DNA from: Cellulosimicrobium cellulans
GTDB lineage: Bacteria; Actinomycetota; Actinomycetes; Actinomycetales; Cellulomonadaceae
Assembly (NCBI RefSeq): GCF_024124905.1
Contig: NZ_JAMXST010000001.1
Coordinates: 1-64,000 of the forward strand
Reading direction: 5' to 3'
DNA length: 64,000 bases
Both the position numbers and the translations under genes were made by a program. The notes beneath the pieces were generated by a model. That model was not told where the DNA came from and did not search any database. It worked only from the letters and a program-made list of their open reading frames with translations. Of this stretch, positions 57,383 to 64,000 are shown piece after piece (the first letter of the stretch is position 1; the number at the start of each line of letters is the position of its first letter).

Positions 57383-58615
57383 GTGCGCGTCCTGCTCGTC
57401 ATCGACCAGTTCGAGGATCCCACCAACGGGACCACGATCTCGGCCCGCCGCTTCGCGGTCGCCCTCCGCGAGCGCGGCCACGAGGTGCGCGTCGCGTGCT
57501 GCCGCGGCGCGGTCCGCCCGGGGGATGCCGCCCACGAGACCTCGGCGGACGACGTCGTGCACTACCGGCTCGAAGCGCTCGGCGTCCCGGGCTTCAACCG
57601 GGTGATCGCTGGCCAGGGGTGGGTGCTCGCCCAGCCCGACGACGACGTGCTGCGCGACGCCCTGGGGTGGGCCGACGTCGCGCACGTCATGTCGCCGTTC
57701 TGGCTCGGCTCCCGGGCCAAGCGGCTCGCGGACGCGCTCGGCGTCCCGTCCACCGCCGCGTTCCACGTGCAGCCGGAGAACGTCACCTACAGCCTCGGCC
57801 TGGGGCGGGTCGCCCCGCTGAACGACCTCGTGTACGCGGTGTTCCGCCCGTTCTACGACCGGTTCGGGCACGTCCACTGCCCCAGCCGGTTCATCGCCGG
57901 GGAGCTGCGCGACCACCGGTACCGGGCGACCCTGCACGTGGTGTCCAACGGCGTCGACCCCGGGTTCGTCCCGCGCACGGTGCCGAAGAGCGCCGACCTG
58001 ACGGGCCGGTTCGTCATCACCATGACCGGGCGGCTCTCGCGCGAGAAGCGGCAGGACGTGCTCCTCGACGCCGTCGGCCGGTCCCGGCACGCCGACTGCA
58101 TCCAGCTCGTGCTCGCCGGGCGCGGTCCGCTCGCGGAGAGGTACGCCCAGCAGGGCGCGAGCCTGCCGCACCCGCCGCGGATCGGCTTCCTCGCCCAGGA
58201 CGAGCTCCGGGACGTGCTCGCCATGAGCGACCTGTACGTGCACGCCGCCGACGCGGAGATCGAGGCCCTCGGCTGCCTCGAAGCGGTCGCCACCGGCCTC
58301 GTCCCGGTGATCTCCGACTCCCGCGCGTCGGCGACCGGGCAGTTCGCGCTCGACGAGCGCAGCCTCTTCCGCGCCGGGGACGCCGCAGACCTCGCGCGCG
58401 CGATCGACTACTGGATCGAGCACGACGAGGAGAGGACCCGCATGGGTGCGGCGTACGCGGCGGTCGGCCGGGAGCACGCGCTCGACGTGTGCGTCCCGCA
58501 GATCGAGGAGATGCTGCGCCAGGCCGTTCTCGAGGGAGGCGGCGCGGTCGGCCCCGCGCCGGTCGACCGGGACGACGCCGAGGACCGGGCGCCGGGGCGC
58601 TCGCATGAGCGCTGA
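57383..58615 (+). CDS. GT4-family glycosyltransferase
   Basis: The 410-residue GT-B fold enzyme has an N-terminal half with the Gly-rich acceptor site and THR-rich helix (DQFEDPTNGTTISARRFAVALRERGHEV). The C-terminal half has VITMTGRLSREKRQDVLLDAV and the nucleotide-sugar motif EIEALGCLEAVATGLVPVIS (about 290-310, E-x7-E type). Its stop overlaps the acyltransferase by 11 nt, so together they may build a glycolipid or lipoglycan; the sugar and acceptor are unknown. Confidence 0.87.
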   Translation: MRVLLVIDQFEDPTNGTTISARRFAVALRERGHEVRVACCRGAVRPGDAAHETSADDVVHYRLEALGVPGFNRVIAGQGWVLAQPDDDVLRDALGWADVAHVMSPFWLGSRAKRLADALGVPSTAAFHVQPENVTYSLGLGRVAPLNDLVYAVFRPFYDRFGHVHCPSRFIAGELRDHRYRATLHVVSNGVDPGFVPRTVPKSADLTGRFVITMTGRLSREKRQDVLLDAVGRSRHADCIQLVLAGRGPLAERYAQQGASLPHPPRIGFLAQDELRDVLAMSDLYVHAADAEIEALGCLEAVATGLVPVISDSRASATGQFALDERSLFRAGDAADLARAIDYWIEHDEERTRMGAAYAAVGREHALDVCVPQIEEMLRQAVLEGGGAVGPAPVDRDDAEDRAPGRSHER

Positions 58616-59279
58616 CCGCGGTCACGGGTCGGCGGCGCCGCGGCTCTGGAGCCGCTTCGACGCGGTCTTCTTCGACGTCGCGATGGCCGTCGTGCGGTGG
58701 TACGGGTACGTCGTCCACGGGCTCCGGGTCACGGGGCGCGAGCACCTCGCCGGCGAGCGCGGCGGGGTCGTCACGGTCGCCAACCACGTGCACTACCTGG
58801 ACGGCCCGTGGGTCGCCGGACAGCACCGCGGCCGGCGCACCGCCGTCGTCTCGCAGCCCTCGAACTTCCACCTTCCCGTGGCGGGCGTCCTGGTCAGCCA
58901 CCTGCTCGCCGTCCCGCTGCCCCGCGGGCCGGGAGAGCTCTCCGCGTTCGAGGCGCGACTGCGGCGGACCGTCGACGCCGGCCAGGGCGTCCACTTCTTC
59001 CCCGAGGGCGCGCTGGTCATGTACGACACGACGCTGCGGCCGTTCCGGCGCGGCGCGTTCGTGTACGCCTGCCGGCTGGGCGTGCCCGTCGTGCCGATGG
59101 TCTTCACCTACGGCCGCCGGCCGTGGTGGCGTCCCCGGCCGCCGATCCGCCTGACGATCCTCCCGGCCGAGCATCCCCGCGGCGCCGCTCCCGCCGACAT
59201 CGCCGAGCTCCTCGCCCGCTGCCGGGCGGCAATGGAGTCGGTCGTCGCAGGGGCTCCCGACGACGTCGCCCGGCGGTGA
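58605..59279 (+). CDS. PlsC-like phospholipid/glycerol acyltransferase
   Basis: The 224-residue protein has the acyltransferase boxes NHVHYLD (HX4D, about 60) and FPEGA (about 127), with a helix near the N-terminus for membrane contact. It would acylate a lysophospholipid or a glycolipid made with the overlapping glycosyltransferase gene. Confidence 0.88.
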   Translation: MSADRGHGSAAPRLWSRFDAVFFDVAMAVVRWYGYVVHGLRVTGREHLAGERGGVVTVANHVHYLDGPWVAGQHRGRRTAVVSQPSNFHLPVAGVLVSHLLAVPLPRGPGELSAFEARLRRTVDAGQGVHFFPEGALVMYDTTLRPFRRGAFVYACRLGVPVVPMVFTYGRRPWWRPRPPIRLTILPAEHPRGAAPADIAELLARCRAAMESVVAGAPDDVARR

Positions 59280-59292
59280 GGACTCCCGGGCC

Positions 59293-59298
59293 TACAAT
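59293..59298 (+). promoter_or_regulatory. -10 box (TACAAT) of the YhhN-family gene
   Basis: A near-consensus box 14 nt after the acyltransferase stop and 52 nt before ATG 59351; AAGGAG (about 59334-59339) is the ribosome site. Confidence 0.6.
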
Positions 59299-59350
59299 CG
59301 CTCGTCCCGGCAACGGTGCCGGCAGCACCACCGAAGGAGTCCCGACACCC

Positions 59351-60073
59351 ATGCTCGCCGCGTGGGGCGCGCTCGCCCTGCTCACCCTCGTCCACCTCGC
59401 CGCGCAGCTCGCGGGCGCCTCGACGCTCGCCGACGCGTCGCAGTGGTTCCTCATGCCCCTCCTCGCGGCCTGCCTGTGGCTCGCCACGCGACGACGCGAC
59501 GGCGGACGACGCGACGGCGACGGCCCGGGCCGGCGCTCGCGGCTGGTCCGGCTCACGCTCGTCGCGCTGGGCTTCTCGTGGCTCGGCGACACGGCCCCCG
59601 ACCTCGCCGACGGCGACACGGCGTTCCTCGTCATGGTCGGGTTCTTCCTGTGCGCCCAGGTGACGTACGCACTCGCGTTCTGGCCCTTCCGCGCGGGGTC
59701 GGTGCTGCGTCGCCCGCTCGCGCTCGCGCCGTACCTGCTCGCCTTCGTCGCACTCGTCGTCGCGTGCGCGCCCGGTGCCGGGTCGCTGCTCGTCCCGGTC
59801 GTCGTGTACGGCGCGTGCCTCGTGCTGATGGCCGTGACGGCGACGGGCGTCGACCGCCTCGCGGCCGTCGGCGGGGCGGTGTTCCTCGTGTCCGACGCGC
59901 TCATCGCCCTCAACGCGTTCGCGCCGTGGTACGCCCTTCCTGCGCACGGCTTCTGGGTGATGCTCACCTACGTCGTCGGGCAGGTGCTCCTCGTCCTCGG
60001 CGTGCTGCGCCGGGAGCGCGCCACGCCGGCCCCCGTCGAGGAGAAGGGCGGCGCCGCGTGGGCATCGACGTGA
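59351..60073 (+). CDS. YhhN/TMEM86-family membrane protein
   Basis: The 240-residue protein has about eight hydrophobic segments. Conserved acidic residues lie at helix ends, as in lysoplasmalogenase-like YhhN proteins: SWLGDTAPDL (about 76) and FLVSDALIALN (about 185). A lipid hydrolase role is known for the animal TMEM86B; the bacterial role is unclear. ATG 59351 is the first after the promoter. Confidence 0.8.
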   Translation: MLAAWGALALLTLVHLAAQLAGASTLADASQWFLMPLLAACLWLATRRRDGGRRDGDGPGRRSRLVRLTLVALGFSWLGDTAPDLADGDTAFLVMVGFFLCAQVTYALAFWPFRAGSVLRRPLALAPYLLAFVALVVACAPGAGSLLVPVVVYGACLVLMAVTATGVDRLAAVGGAVFLVSDALIALNAFAPWYALPAHGFWVMLTYVVGQVLLVLGVLRRERATPAPVEEKGGAAWAST

Positions 60074-60115
60074 CGCTCGCCGGTGCCCGCTGATCCGGTT
60101 GCCGCTGATCCGACC

Positions 60116-60685
60116 TCAGGCGTCGAGCGAGCGGACGACGCGCGCGGGCGTGCCGACGACGACGGTGCGTGCGGGGACGTCCCGGGTGACGACGGAGCCG
60201 GCCCCGACGACGGCGTCGTCCCCGATCGTCACCCCGGGAAGGACGGTCACGTTGGCGCCGAGCCACACGTTGCGGCCGAGGATTACGGGCGCGGGGTGCA
60301 TGTCGGCGCGCCGGGCCGGGTCGAGGTCGTGGTTGAGCGTCGTGAGGACGGCGTTGTGCCCGATGAGGCAGCCGTCCCCGACGGTGATGCCGCCCTGGTC
60401 CTGGAATCGGCAGCCGGAGTTGAGGAAGACGTCCCGGCCGAGGGTGATGTTCTTGCCGAAGTCGGCCGTGAACGGCGGGAAGAGGGTCACGGACTCGTGC
60501 ACGGGCCTGCCCGTCAGCTCCGCGAGGAGCTCGCGGACGCGCTCGGGCGAGCGGTACGCGCCGTTGAGCTCGCCGGCGATGCGCAGCGCCTCCTGGCTGG
60601 TGCGGTGCATGACGGCGTGCAGCGGCGAGCCGCCGGGGATCGTCCGCCCGGCGTCGAGCTCGGCCAGCAGGTCGTCCAGGTCCAT
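60116..60685 (-). CDS. LacA/Maa-type sugar O-acetyltransferase
   Basis: The 189-residue left-handed beta-helix acetyltransferase starts with the Maa N-terminal domain (SPLHAVMHRTSQEALRIAGELN). Hexapeptide repeats follow (ITVGDGCLIGHNAVLTTLNHD with catalytic His at about 115; VILGRNVWLGANVTVLPGVTIGDDAVVGAGSVV). It acetylates a sugar or galactoside with acetyl-CoA. ATG 60685 has GAGAGGAA upstream and lies 9 nt after the regulator gene. Confidence 0.9.
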   Translation of the reverse strand: MDLDDLLAELDAGRTIPGGSPLHAVMHRTSQEALRIAGELNGAYRSPERVRELLAELTGRPVHESVTLFPPFTADFGKNITLGRDVFLNSGCRFQDQGGITVGDGCLIGHNAVLTTLNHDLDPARRADMHPAPVILGRNVWLGANVTVLPGVTIGDDAVVGAGSVVTRDVPARTVVVGTPARVVRSLDA

Positions 60686-60694
60686 GGGTTCCTC

Positions 60695-61573
60695 TCAGTC
60701 GGTGCGCGACGGTGTGGTTGCCGGGGCCTCTGTGGCCGCCCACGACGCGAGCAGGCGCAGCGACTCCTCGGTCGTGGAACCGGGCGTCGCGGTGTACACG
60801 GTCATGCCGAGCCCGGGGTCGCCGTGGAGCTCGAGCGTCTGGTAGTGCAGCTCGAGGTCCCCGACGACGGGGTGGCGGAACGTCTTCTGCCCGGCGTAGT
60901 GGCGGCGCACGTCGTGGGACGCCCACAGCTCGCGGAACCGCTCGCTCCGCGTCGAGAGCTCGCCCACGAGCGCCTGGAGGCGCCGGTCGTGCGGGCTGCG
61001 GCCGGCCTCGCGGCGCAGGATCGTGACGTTCGTCCACGCCGCGCGGTCCCAGTCGGGGTAGAAGTCGTGCGACGCGGGGTCGAGGAAGATGTGCCGCGAG
61101 AAGTTCGCCGGGCCCGCGGAGCCCGCGGTCATCGGCGCGTACATCGCGTACCCGAGCGCGTTGGCCGCGACGAGGTCCATGCGGTTGTTCTGGATGAACG
61201 CGGGCGCCGTCGTGATCGCGTCGAGCAGGTACTGCAGCTCGGGGCGCACCGGGGTGTCGCCGTGGCCGCGCCGCGGGCGGGCGCCGACGGGGTTGGCGGT
61301 GCGCGCGAGGTCGAGCAGGTGCTCGCGCTCGGCCGCGTCGAGGAGCAGGGCACGCGCCACCGACTCGAGCACGACGTCGGACACGCCCCGCAGGTTTCCG
61401 CGCTCGAGCCGCGTGTAGTAGTCCACGCTCACGCCGGCGAGCCGGGCGACCTCGTCGCGGCGTAGTCCCGCGACGCGGCGACGGCCGCCGAACGTCTCGA
61501 TGCCGGCCTGCTCGGGGGTCACCCGGGCCCGGCGGCTCATGAGGAACTCGCGCACCTCGGAACGGTTGTCCAT
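60695..61573 (-). CDS. XRE-family regulator with MmyB-like ligand-binding domain
   Basis: The 292-residue protein has an N-terminal HTH (GLRRDEVARLAGVSVDYYTRLERG, about 37-60). A C-terminal MmyB/MLTR-type domain follows (YLLDAITTAPAFIQNNRMDLVAANALGYAMY, then FYPDWDRAAWTNVTILRREAGRSPHD), found in regulators of nearby oxidoreductases. It is in the same direction as the dehydrogenase and cupin genes upstream and the acetyltransferase downstream, and probably controls this group. An 86-bp gap before it may hold its own promoter. Confidence 0.9.
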   Translation of the reverse strand: MDNRSEVREFLMSRRARVTPEQAGIETFGGRRRVAGLRRDEVARLAGVSVDYYTRLERGNLRGVSDVVLESVARALLLDAAEREHLLDLARTANPVGARPRRGHGDTPVRPELQYLLDAITTAPAFIQNNRMDLVAANALGYAMYAPMTAGSAGPANFSRHIFLDPASHDFYPDWDRAAWTNVTILRREAGRSPHDRRLQALVGELSTRSERFRELWASHDVRRHYAGQKTFRHPVVGDLELHYQTLELHGDPGLGMTVYTATPGSTTEESLRLLASWAATEAPATTPSRTD

Positions 61574-61659
61574 GGCCTCCACGTCTTTCACGGTACGTCG
61601 GGACGACGGCGGGCCGCGCGGGCGGGAGTGCCGTGGCCTCCCACCCGCGCGGGGGCACG

Positions 61660-62067
61660 TCAGCCCGGGTACTCCTCTGGGGCGAGGAGGTCGCCCCACG
61701 TCGTCTCGGGCTCGTCGACGCCGGGCGCGGGCGCCTCCCACAGCGCGAGATGGCACAGGAAGCTGTCACCGCTCGCGCCGTGCCAGTGCCACTCGCCCGG
61801 GGGCGTGTAGACGGTGTCGCCCGGCCGGAGCTCGACGACCTCGTCGCCCCGCGACTGCACGTAGCCGAACCCCTCGGTGACGTGCAGCGTCTGCCCGACG
61901 GCGTGCCGGTGCCACGCGGTGTGCGCGCCGGGGGCGAAGCGGACGAGGTTCAGGCGCGCCCGCGACGGCTCCGTGCCCGCGTAGTAGGAGTTGAACCAGA
62001 CGTCACCGGTGAACCACGAGGCGGGTCCCTTCACGGTCGGCGTCGTCGGCTGCCTCTCGGTGCTCAT
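61660..62067 (-). CDS. cupin-domain protein
   Basis: The 135-residue single-domain cupin has motif 1 HTAWHRHAVGQTLHVTEGFG (metal-binding His/Glu-like positions) and motif 2 PGDTVYTPPGEWHWHG. Family members bind metal or small ligands; this type often accompanies short-chain or Zn-dependent dehydrogenases. ATG 62067 has AGGAGGAGA just upstream. Confidence 0.87.
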   Translation of the reverse strand: MSTERQPTTPTVKGPASWFTGDVWFNSYYAGTEPSRARLNLVRFAPGAHTAWHRHAVGQTLHVTEGFGYVQSRGDEVVELRPGDTVYTPPGEWHWHGASGDSFLCHLALWEAPAPGVDEPETTWGDLLAPEEYPG

Positions 62068-62092
62068 GTCTCTCCTCCTGTCAGGACGTCGT

Positions 62093-63136
62093 TCAGAACG
62101 CGACGAGCGTCTTGAGGGACTCGCGGCGGTCCATCGCGGCGTAACCCTCGGCGATGTCGTCGATCGCGACGGTCTTGTCGAACACCCGGCCGGGGTCGAT
62201 CTCCCCGCGGAGCACCTGCGGGATCGCGTCCTCGAGGTACGCGCGGACGGGTGCGGGCCCGCCGGTGAGCGTGATGTTGCGGCCGAAGAGCGAGCCGAAC
62301 CCGACCGGTGCGTCCTCGTACTGCGGGACGCCGACGCGGCTGATCACGCCCCCCGCGCGCACGACGCCGTAGGACTGCTCGTAGGCGGGCATGTGCCCGA
62401 CGGCCTCCAGCACGACGTGGCTGCCCAGGCCGCCGGTGAGGTCACGGACCCGCTGGATCCCCTCGGCGCCCCGCTCGGCGACGACGTCGGTCGCGCCCCA
62501 CTCGCGCCCCAGGTCGGTCCGCGACGTGTGGCGGCCCATGAGGATGATGCGCTCGGCGCCCATCTGCCGTGCGGCGAGCACGGCGGACAGCCCGACGGCG
62601 CCGTCGCCGATGACGGTGACGGTCGTCCGCGCGGAGACGCGTGCCCTGTGCGCCGCGTGGTAGCCGGTGAGGTACACGTCCGAGAGGGTGAGCAGCGAGG
62701 GGAGGAGCGGGCTCGTCTCGTCGACGTCCGGCACGGCGACGAGGCTGCCGTCCGCGAGCGGGATGCGCGCGAGCTCGGCCTGCTGGCCACCCACGTCGCC
62801 GGGGTTGCCGTAGAACCCGCCGTGCGGGCACGCGGTCTGGAAGCCGTCGCGGCACACGGGGCACGTGTTGTCCGACCACGCGAACGGCGCGATCACGAGG
62901 TCGCCCGCGCGGACGGTCGTGACGGCAGAACCGGTCTCCTCCACGATGCCGAGGAGCTCGTGCCCGATCGGGACGCCTTGGTCGGTGTGCGGCATGGAAC
63001 GGTAGGGGTGCAGGTCGGACCCGCACACGCACGCGCGCACCGCGCGCACGATCGCGTCGGTCGGCTCGACGATCGTCGGGTCGGGGCGGGTCTCGACGCG
63101 GACGTCGCGCGCGCCGTAGATGACGGTGGCCTTCAA
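62093..63136 (-). CDS. zinc-dependent medium-chain dehydrogenase
   Basis: The 347-residue alcohol dehydrogenase-like enzyme has catalytic zinc ligands CGSDLH (about 38) and GHE (about 61-63). The structural zinc loop is CPVCRDGFQTAC, where only three of the usual four Cys are seen. The nucleotide fold is TVIGDGAVGLSAVLAARQMGAERII (about 170). The start is TTG 63136 (LKATVIYGARDVR): the core begins here and GGAGAG lies upstream; longer frames add only unrelated residues. Confidence 0.9.
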   Translation of the reverse strand: MKATVIYGARDVRVETRPDPTIVEPTDAIVRAVRACVCGSDLHPYRSMPHTDQGVPIGHELLGIVEETGSAVTTVRAGDLVIAPFAWSDNTCPVCRDGFQTACPHGGFYGNPGDVGGQQAELARIPLADGSLVAVPDVDETSPLLPSLLTLSDVYLTGYHAAHRARVSARTTVTVIGDGAVGLSAVLAARQMGAERIILMGRHTSRTDLGREWGATDVVAERGAEGIQRVRDLTGGLGSHVVLEAVGHMPAYEQSYGVVRAGGVISRVGVPQYEDAPVGFGSLFGRNITLTGGPAPVRAYLEDAIPQVLRGEIDPGRVFDKTVAIDDIAEGYAAMDRRESLKTLVAF

Positions 63137-63272
63137 GGAGCTCTCCGTTGCCGGTGGGGAACTGGGTGCGATCACCATTCGACACCGGGTGCGCGTACTC
63201 CTGGGAGTCCCGCTCCTACAGGGTTCTGGCAGTACCTCCCACGACCGGATCGGTGCAGCGACCGGGGGACGG

Positions 63273-64000
63273 TCAGACATCGGGCCCGGTGGAAGGCTCC
63301 CCGTCGTCGACGTGCACCATGACGAGGGCGACGTCGTCCTGGGCGCCGTGGGGGACGAGCTCCGCGAGGAGCGCGTCCAGCAGTTCCTCGGGGGCCACGT
63401 CGCCGAGCCCCTCGACCCGGCCCGGGAGCTCGTCGAGCACCTCGCGCAACGACCGGTCCCGGCGCTCGACGAGCCCGTCGGTGTAGAGCAGGAGCGTGTC
63501 GCCCGGGTCGAGCGACGCCTCGTGCTCGGTGCGCGGGCCGCCCAGCCCGACGCCGAGCATGGGCGACGGGCGCGCCGTGAGCAGGTGCGCGGTCCCGTCC
63601 GCGCGGCGCACGACCGGCGGGAGGTGCCCGGCGCTCGCCCAGCGGACCGCGCGCCGTCCGGCAGGTCCGGGGGCGCCGATGCGCGCGACGGCGACCGTCG
63701 CCAGCGCCTGGAGGCCGAGCCCCTCGGCGGTCTGCTCGGCGGCGTCGAGCGCGGTGGCAGGGCCGGCGTCGGTCGCGAAGGCGACGGAGCGGAGGACGCC
63801 GCGCAGGTGGCCCATGTGGGCCGCGGCGGCGACGTCGTGCCCGGTCACGTCGCCGACGACGACGGTCGTCTCGCCGTCGGGGTGCACGAACGCGTCGTAC
63901 CAGTCGCCGCCGACGTGCACCTCGGGGACCGCCGGCCGGTAACGCACGTCGATCGCCAGCCCCGGAATGTCGGGGGGCGGGGTGAGGATCGAGTCCTGGA
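63273..64000 (-). CDS. SpoIIE-type PP2C serine phosphatase, 5' end beyond the window
   Basis: At least 242 C-terminal residues on the minus strand; the frame remains open to the window end. SILTPPPDIPGLAIDVRYRPA ... VGGDWYDAF opens the PPM-type domain; metal-binding Asp are in GDWYD, VVGDVTGHDVAAA and QDDVALVMV; YTDGLVER is the usual loop. Such proteins (often behind GAF/PAS sensors) dephosphorylate anti-anti-sigma factors in partner-switching stress pathways. The sensor half is not visible. The 136 bases between it and the dehydrogenase show no gene. Confidence 0.9.
   Translation of the reverse strand, partial: QDSILTPPPDIPGLAIDVRYRPAVPEVHVGGDWYDAFVHPDGETTVVVGDVTGHDVAAAAHMGHLRGVLRSVAFATDAGPATALDAAEQTAEGLGLQALATVAVARIGAPGPAGRRAVRWASAGHLPPVVRRADGTAHLLTARPSPMLGVGLGGPRTEHEASLDPGDTLLLYTDGLVERRDRSLREVLDELPGRVEGLGDVAPEELLDALLAELVPHGAQDDVALVMVHVDDGEPSTGPDV

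Overview
The window is chromosomal DNA from a very GC-rich actinobacterium. Two things suggest this: start codons are often GTG, frequently 6-8 nt downstream of a TAnnnT -10 box (leaderless style), and the gene order steA-steB-murJ-pyrG, ABC-ctaA / sufR-sufBDC-sufS-sufU-sufT is typical of Actinobacteria. I infer a member of Micrococcales (Cellulomonas/Promicromonospora-like); species cannot be read from the sequence.

Layout. 1-141: 3' part of a 5S rRNA and its terminator, the end of an rrn operon. 294-14062: a tightly packed plus-strand housekeeping block (TPR-like protein, HAD phosphatase, small protein, TlyA-type rRNA methyltransferase, NAD kinase, RecN, SteA, SteB, a MraY/WecA-like protein, MurJ, CTP synthase, NUDIX hydrolase), so NADP supply, DNA repair and cell-wall/septum functions share one stretch. 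14120-18408: an FGE-fold protein without the catalytic cysteines and a large AfsR/SARP-type regulator. 18512-20412: a DrrAB-type ABC exporter, minus strand, followed by a 690-bp gene-poor region with tandem and inverted repeats and a tiny leader ORF before a patatin-like lipase (21102-22076). 22141-24940: heme A synthase and a second ABC exporter, divergent from sufR and the complete suf Fe-S assembly operon (25173-32185).

32206-52075 is an accessory defence island with visibly lower GC and different codon use. It holds a complete class 1 DISARM anti-phage system: drmD, drmMI, drmA, drmB, drmC. Between drmMI and drmA lie an inverted, promoterless, fully open second copy of the drmMI 3' part and a serine recombinase. 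A perfect 24-bp inverted repeat lies at codons 940-947 of drmMI and at the start of the inverted copy, and the frame is kept across it. Inversion of this 2.5-kb segment would give DrmMI a different C-terminal (probably target-recognition) half, with a symmetric terminator hairpin between the two cassettes. I read this as a phase-variable DISARM methyltransferase; it is the main discovery candidate. Downstream lie a wrecked IS3-type transposase, an intact HEPN-like gene and a wrecked IS5-type transposase, which look like an island edge.

52485-64000 returns to host-like DNA: a DUF2637-like membrane protein with a C-terminal HTH, nirBD assimilatory nitrite reductase behind two operator-like dyads, a glycosyltransferase/acyltransferase pair, a YhhN-family membrane protein, and a minus-strand group (Zn-dependent dehydrogenase, cupin, XRE regulator, sugar acetyltransferase) followed by a SpoIIE-type phosphatase that runs off the window.
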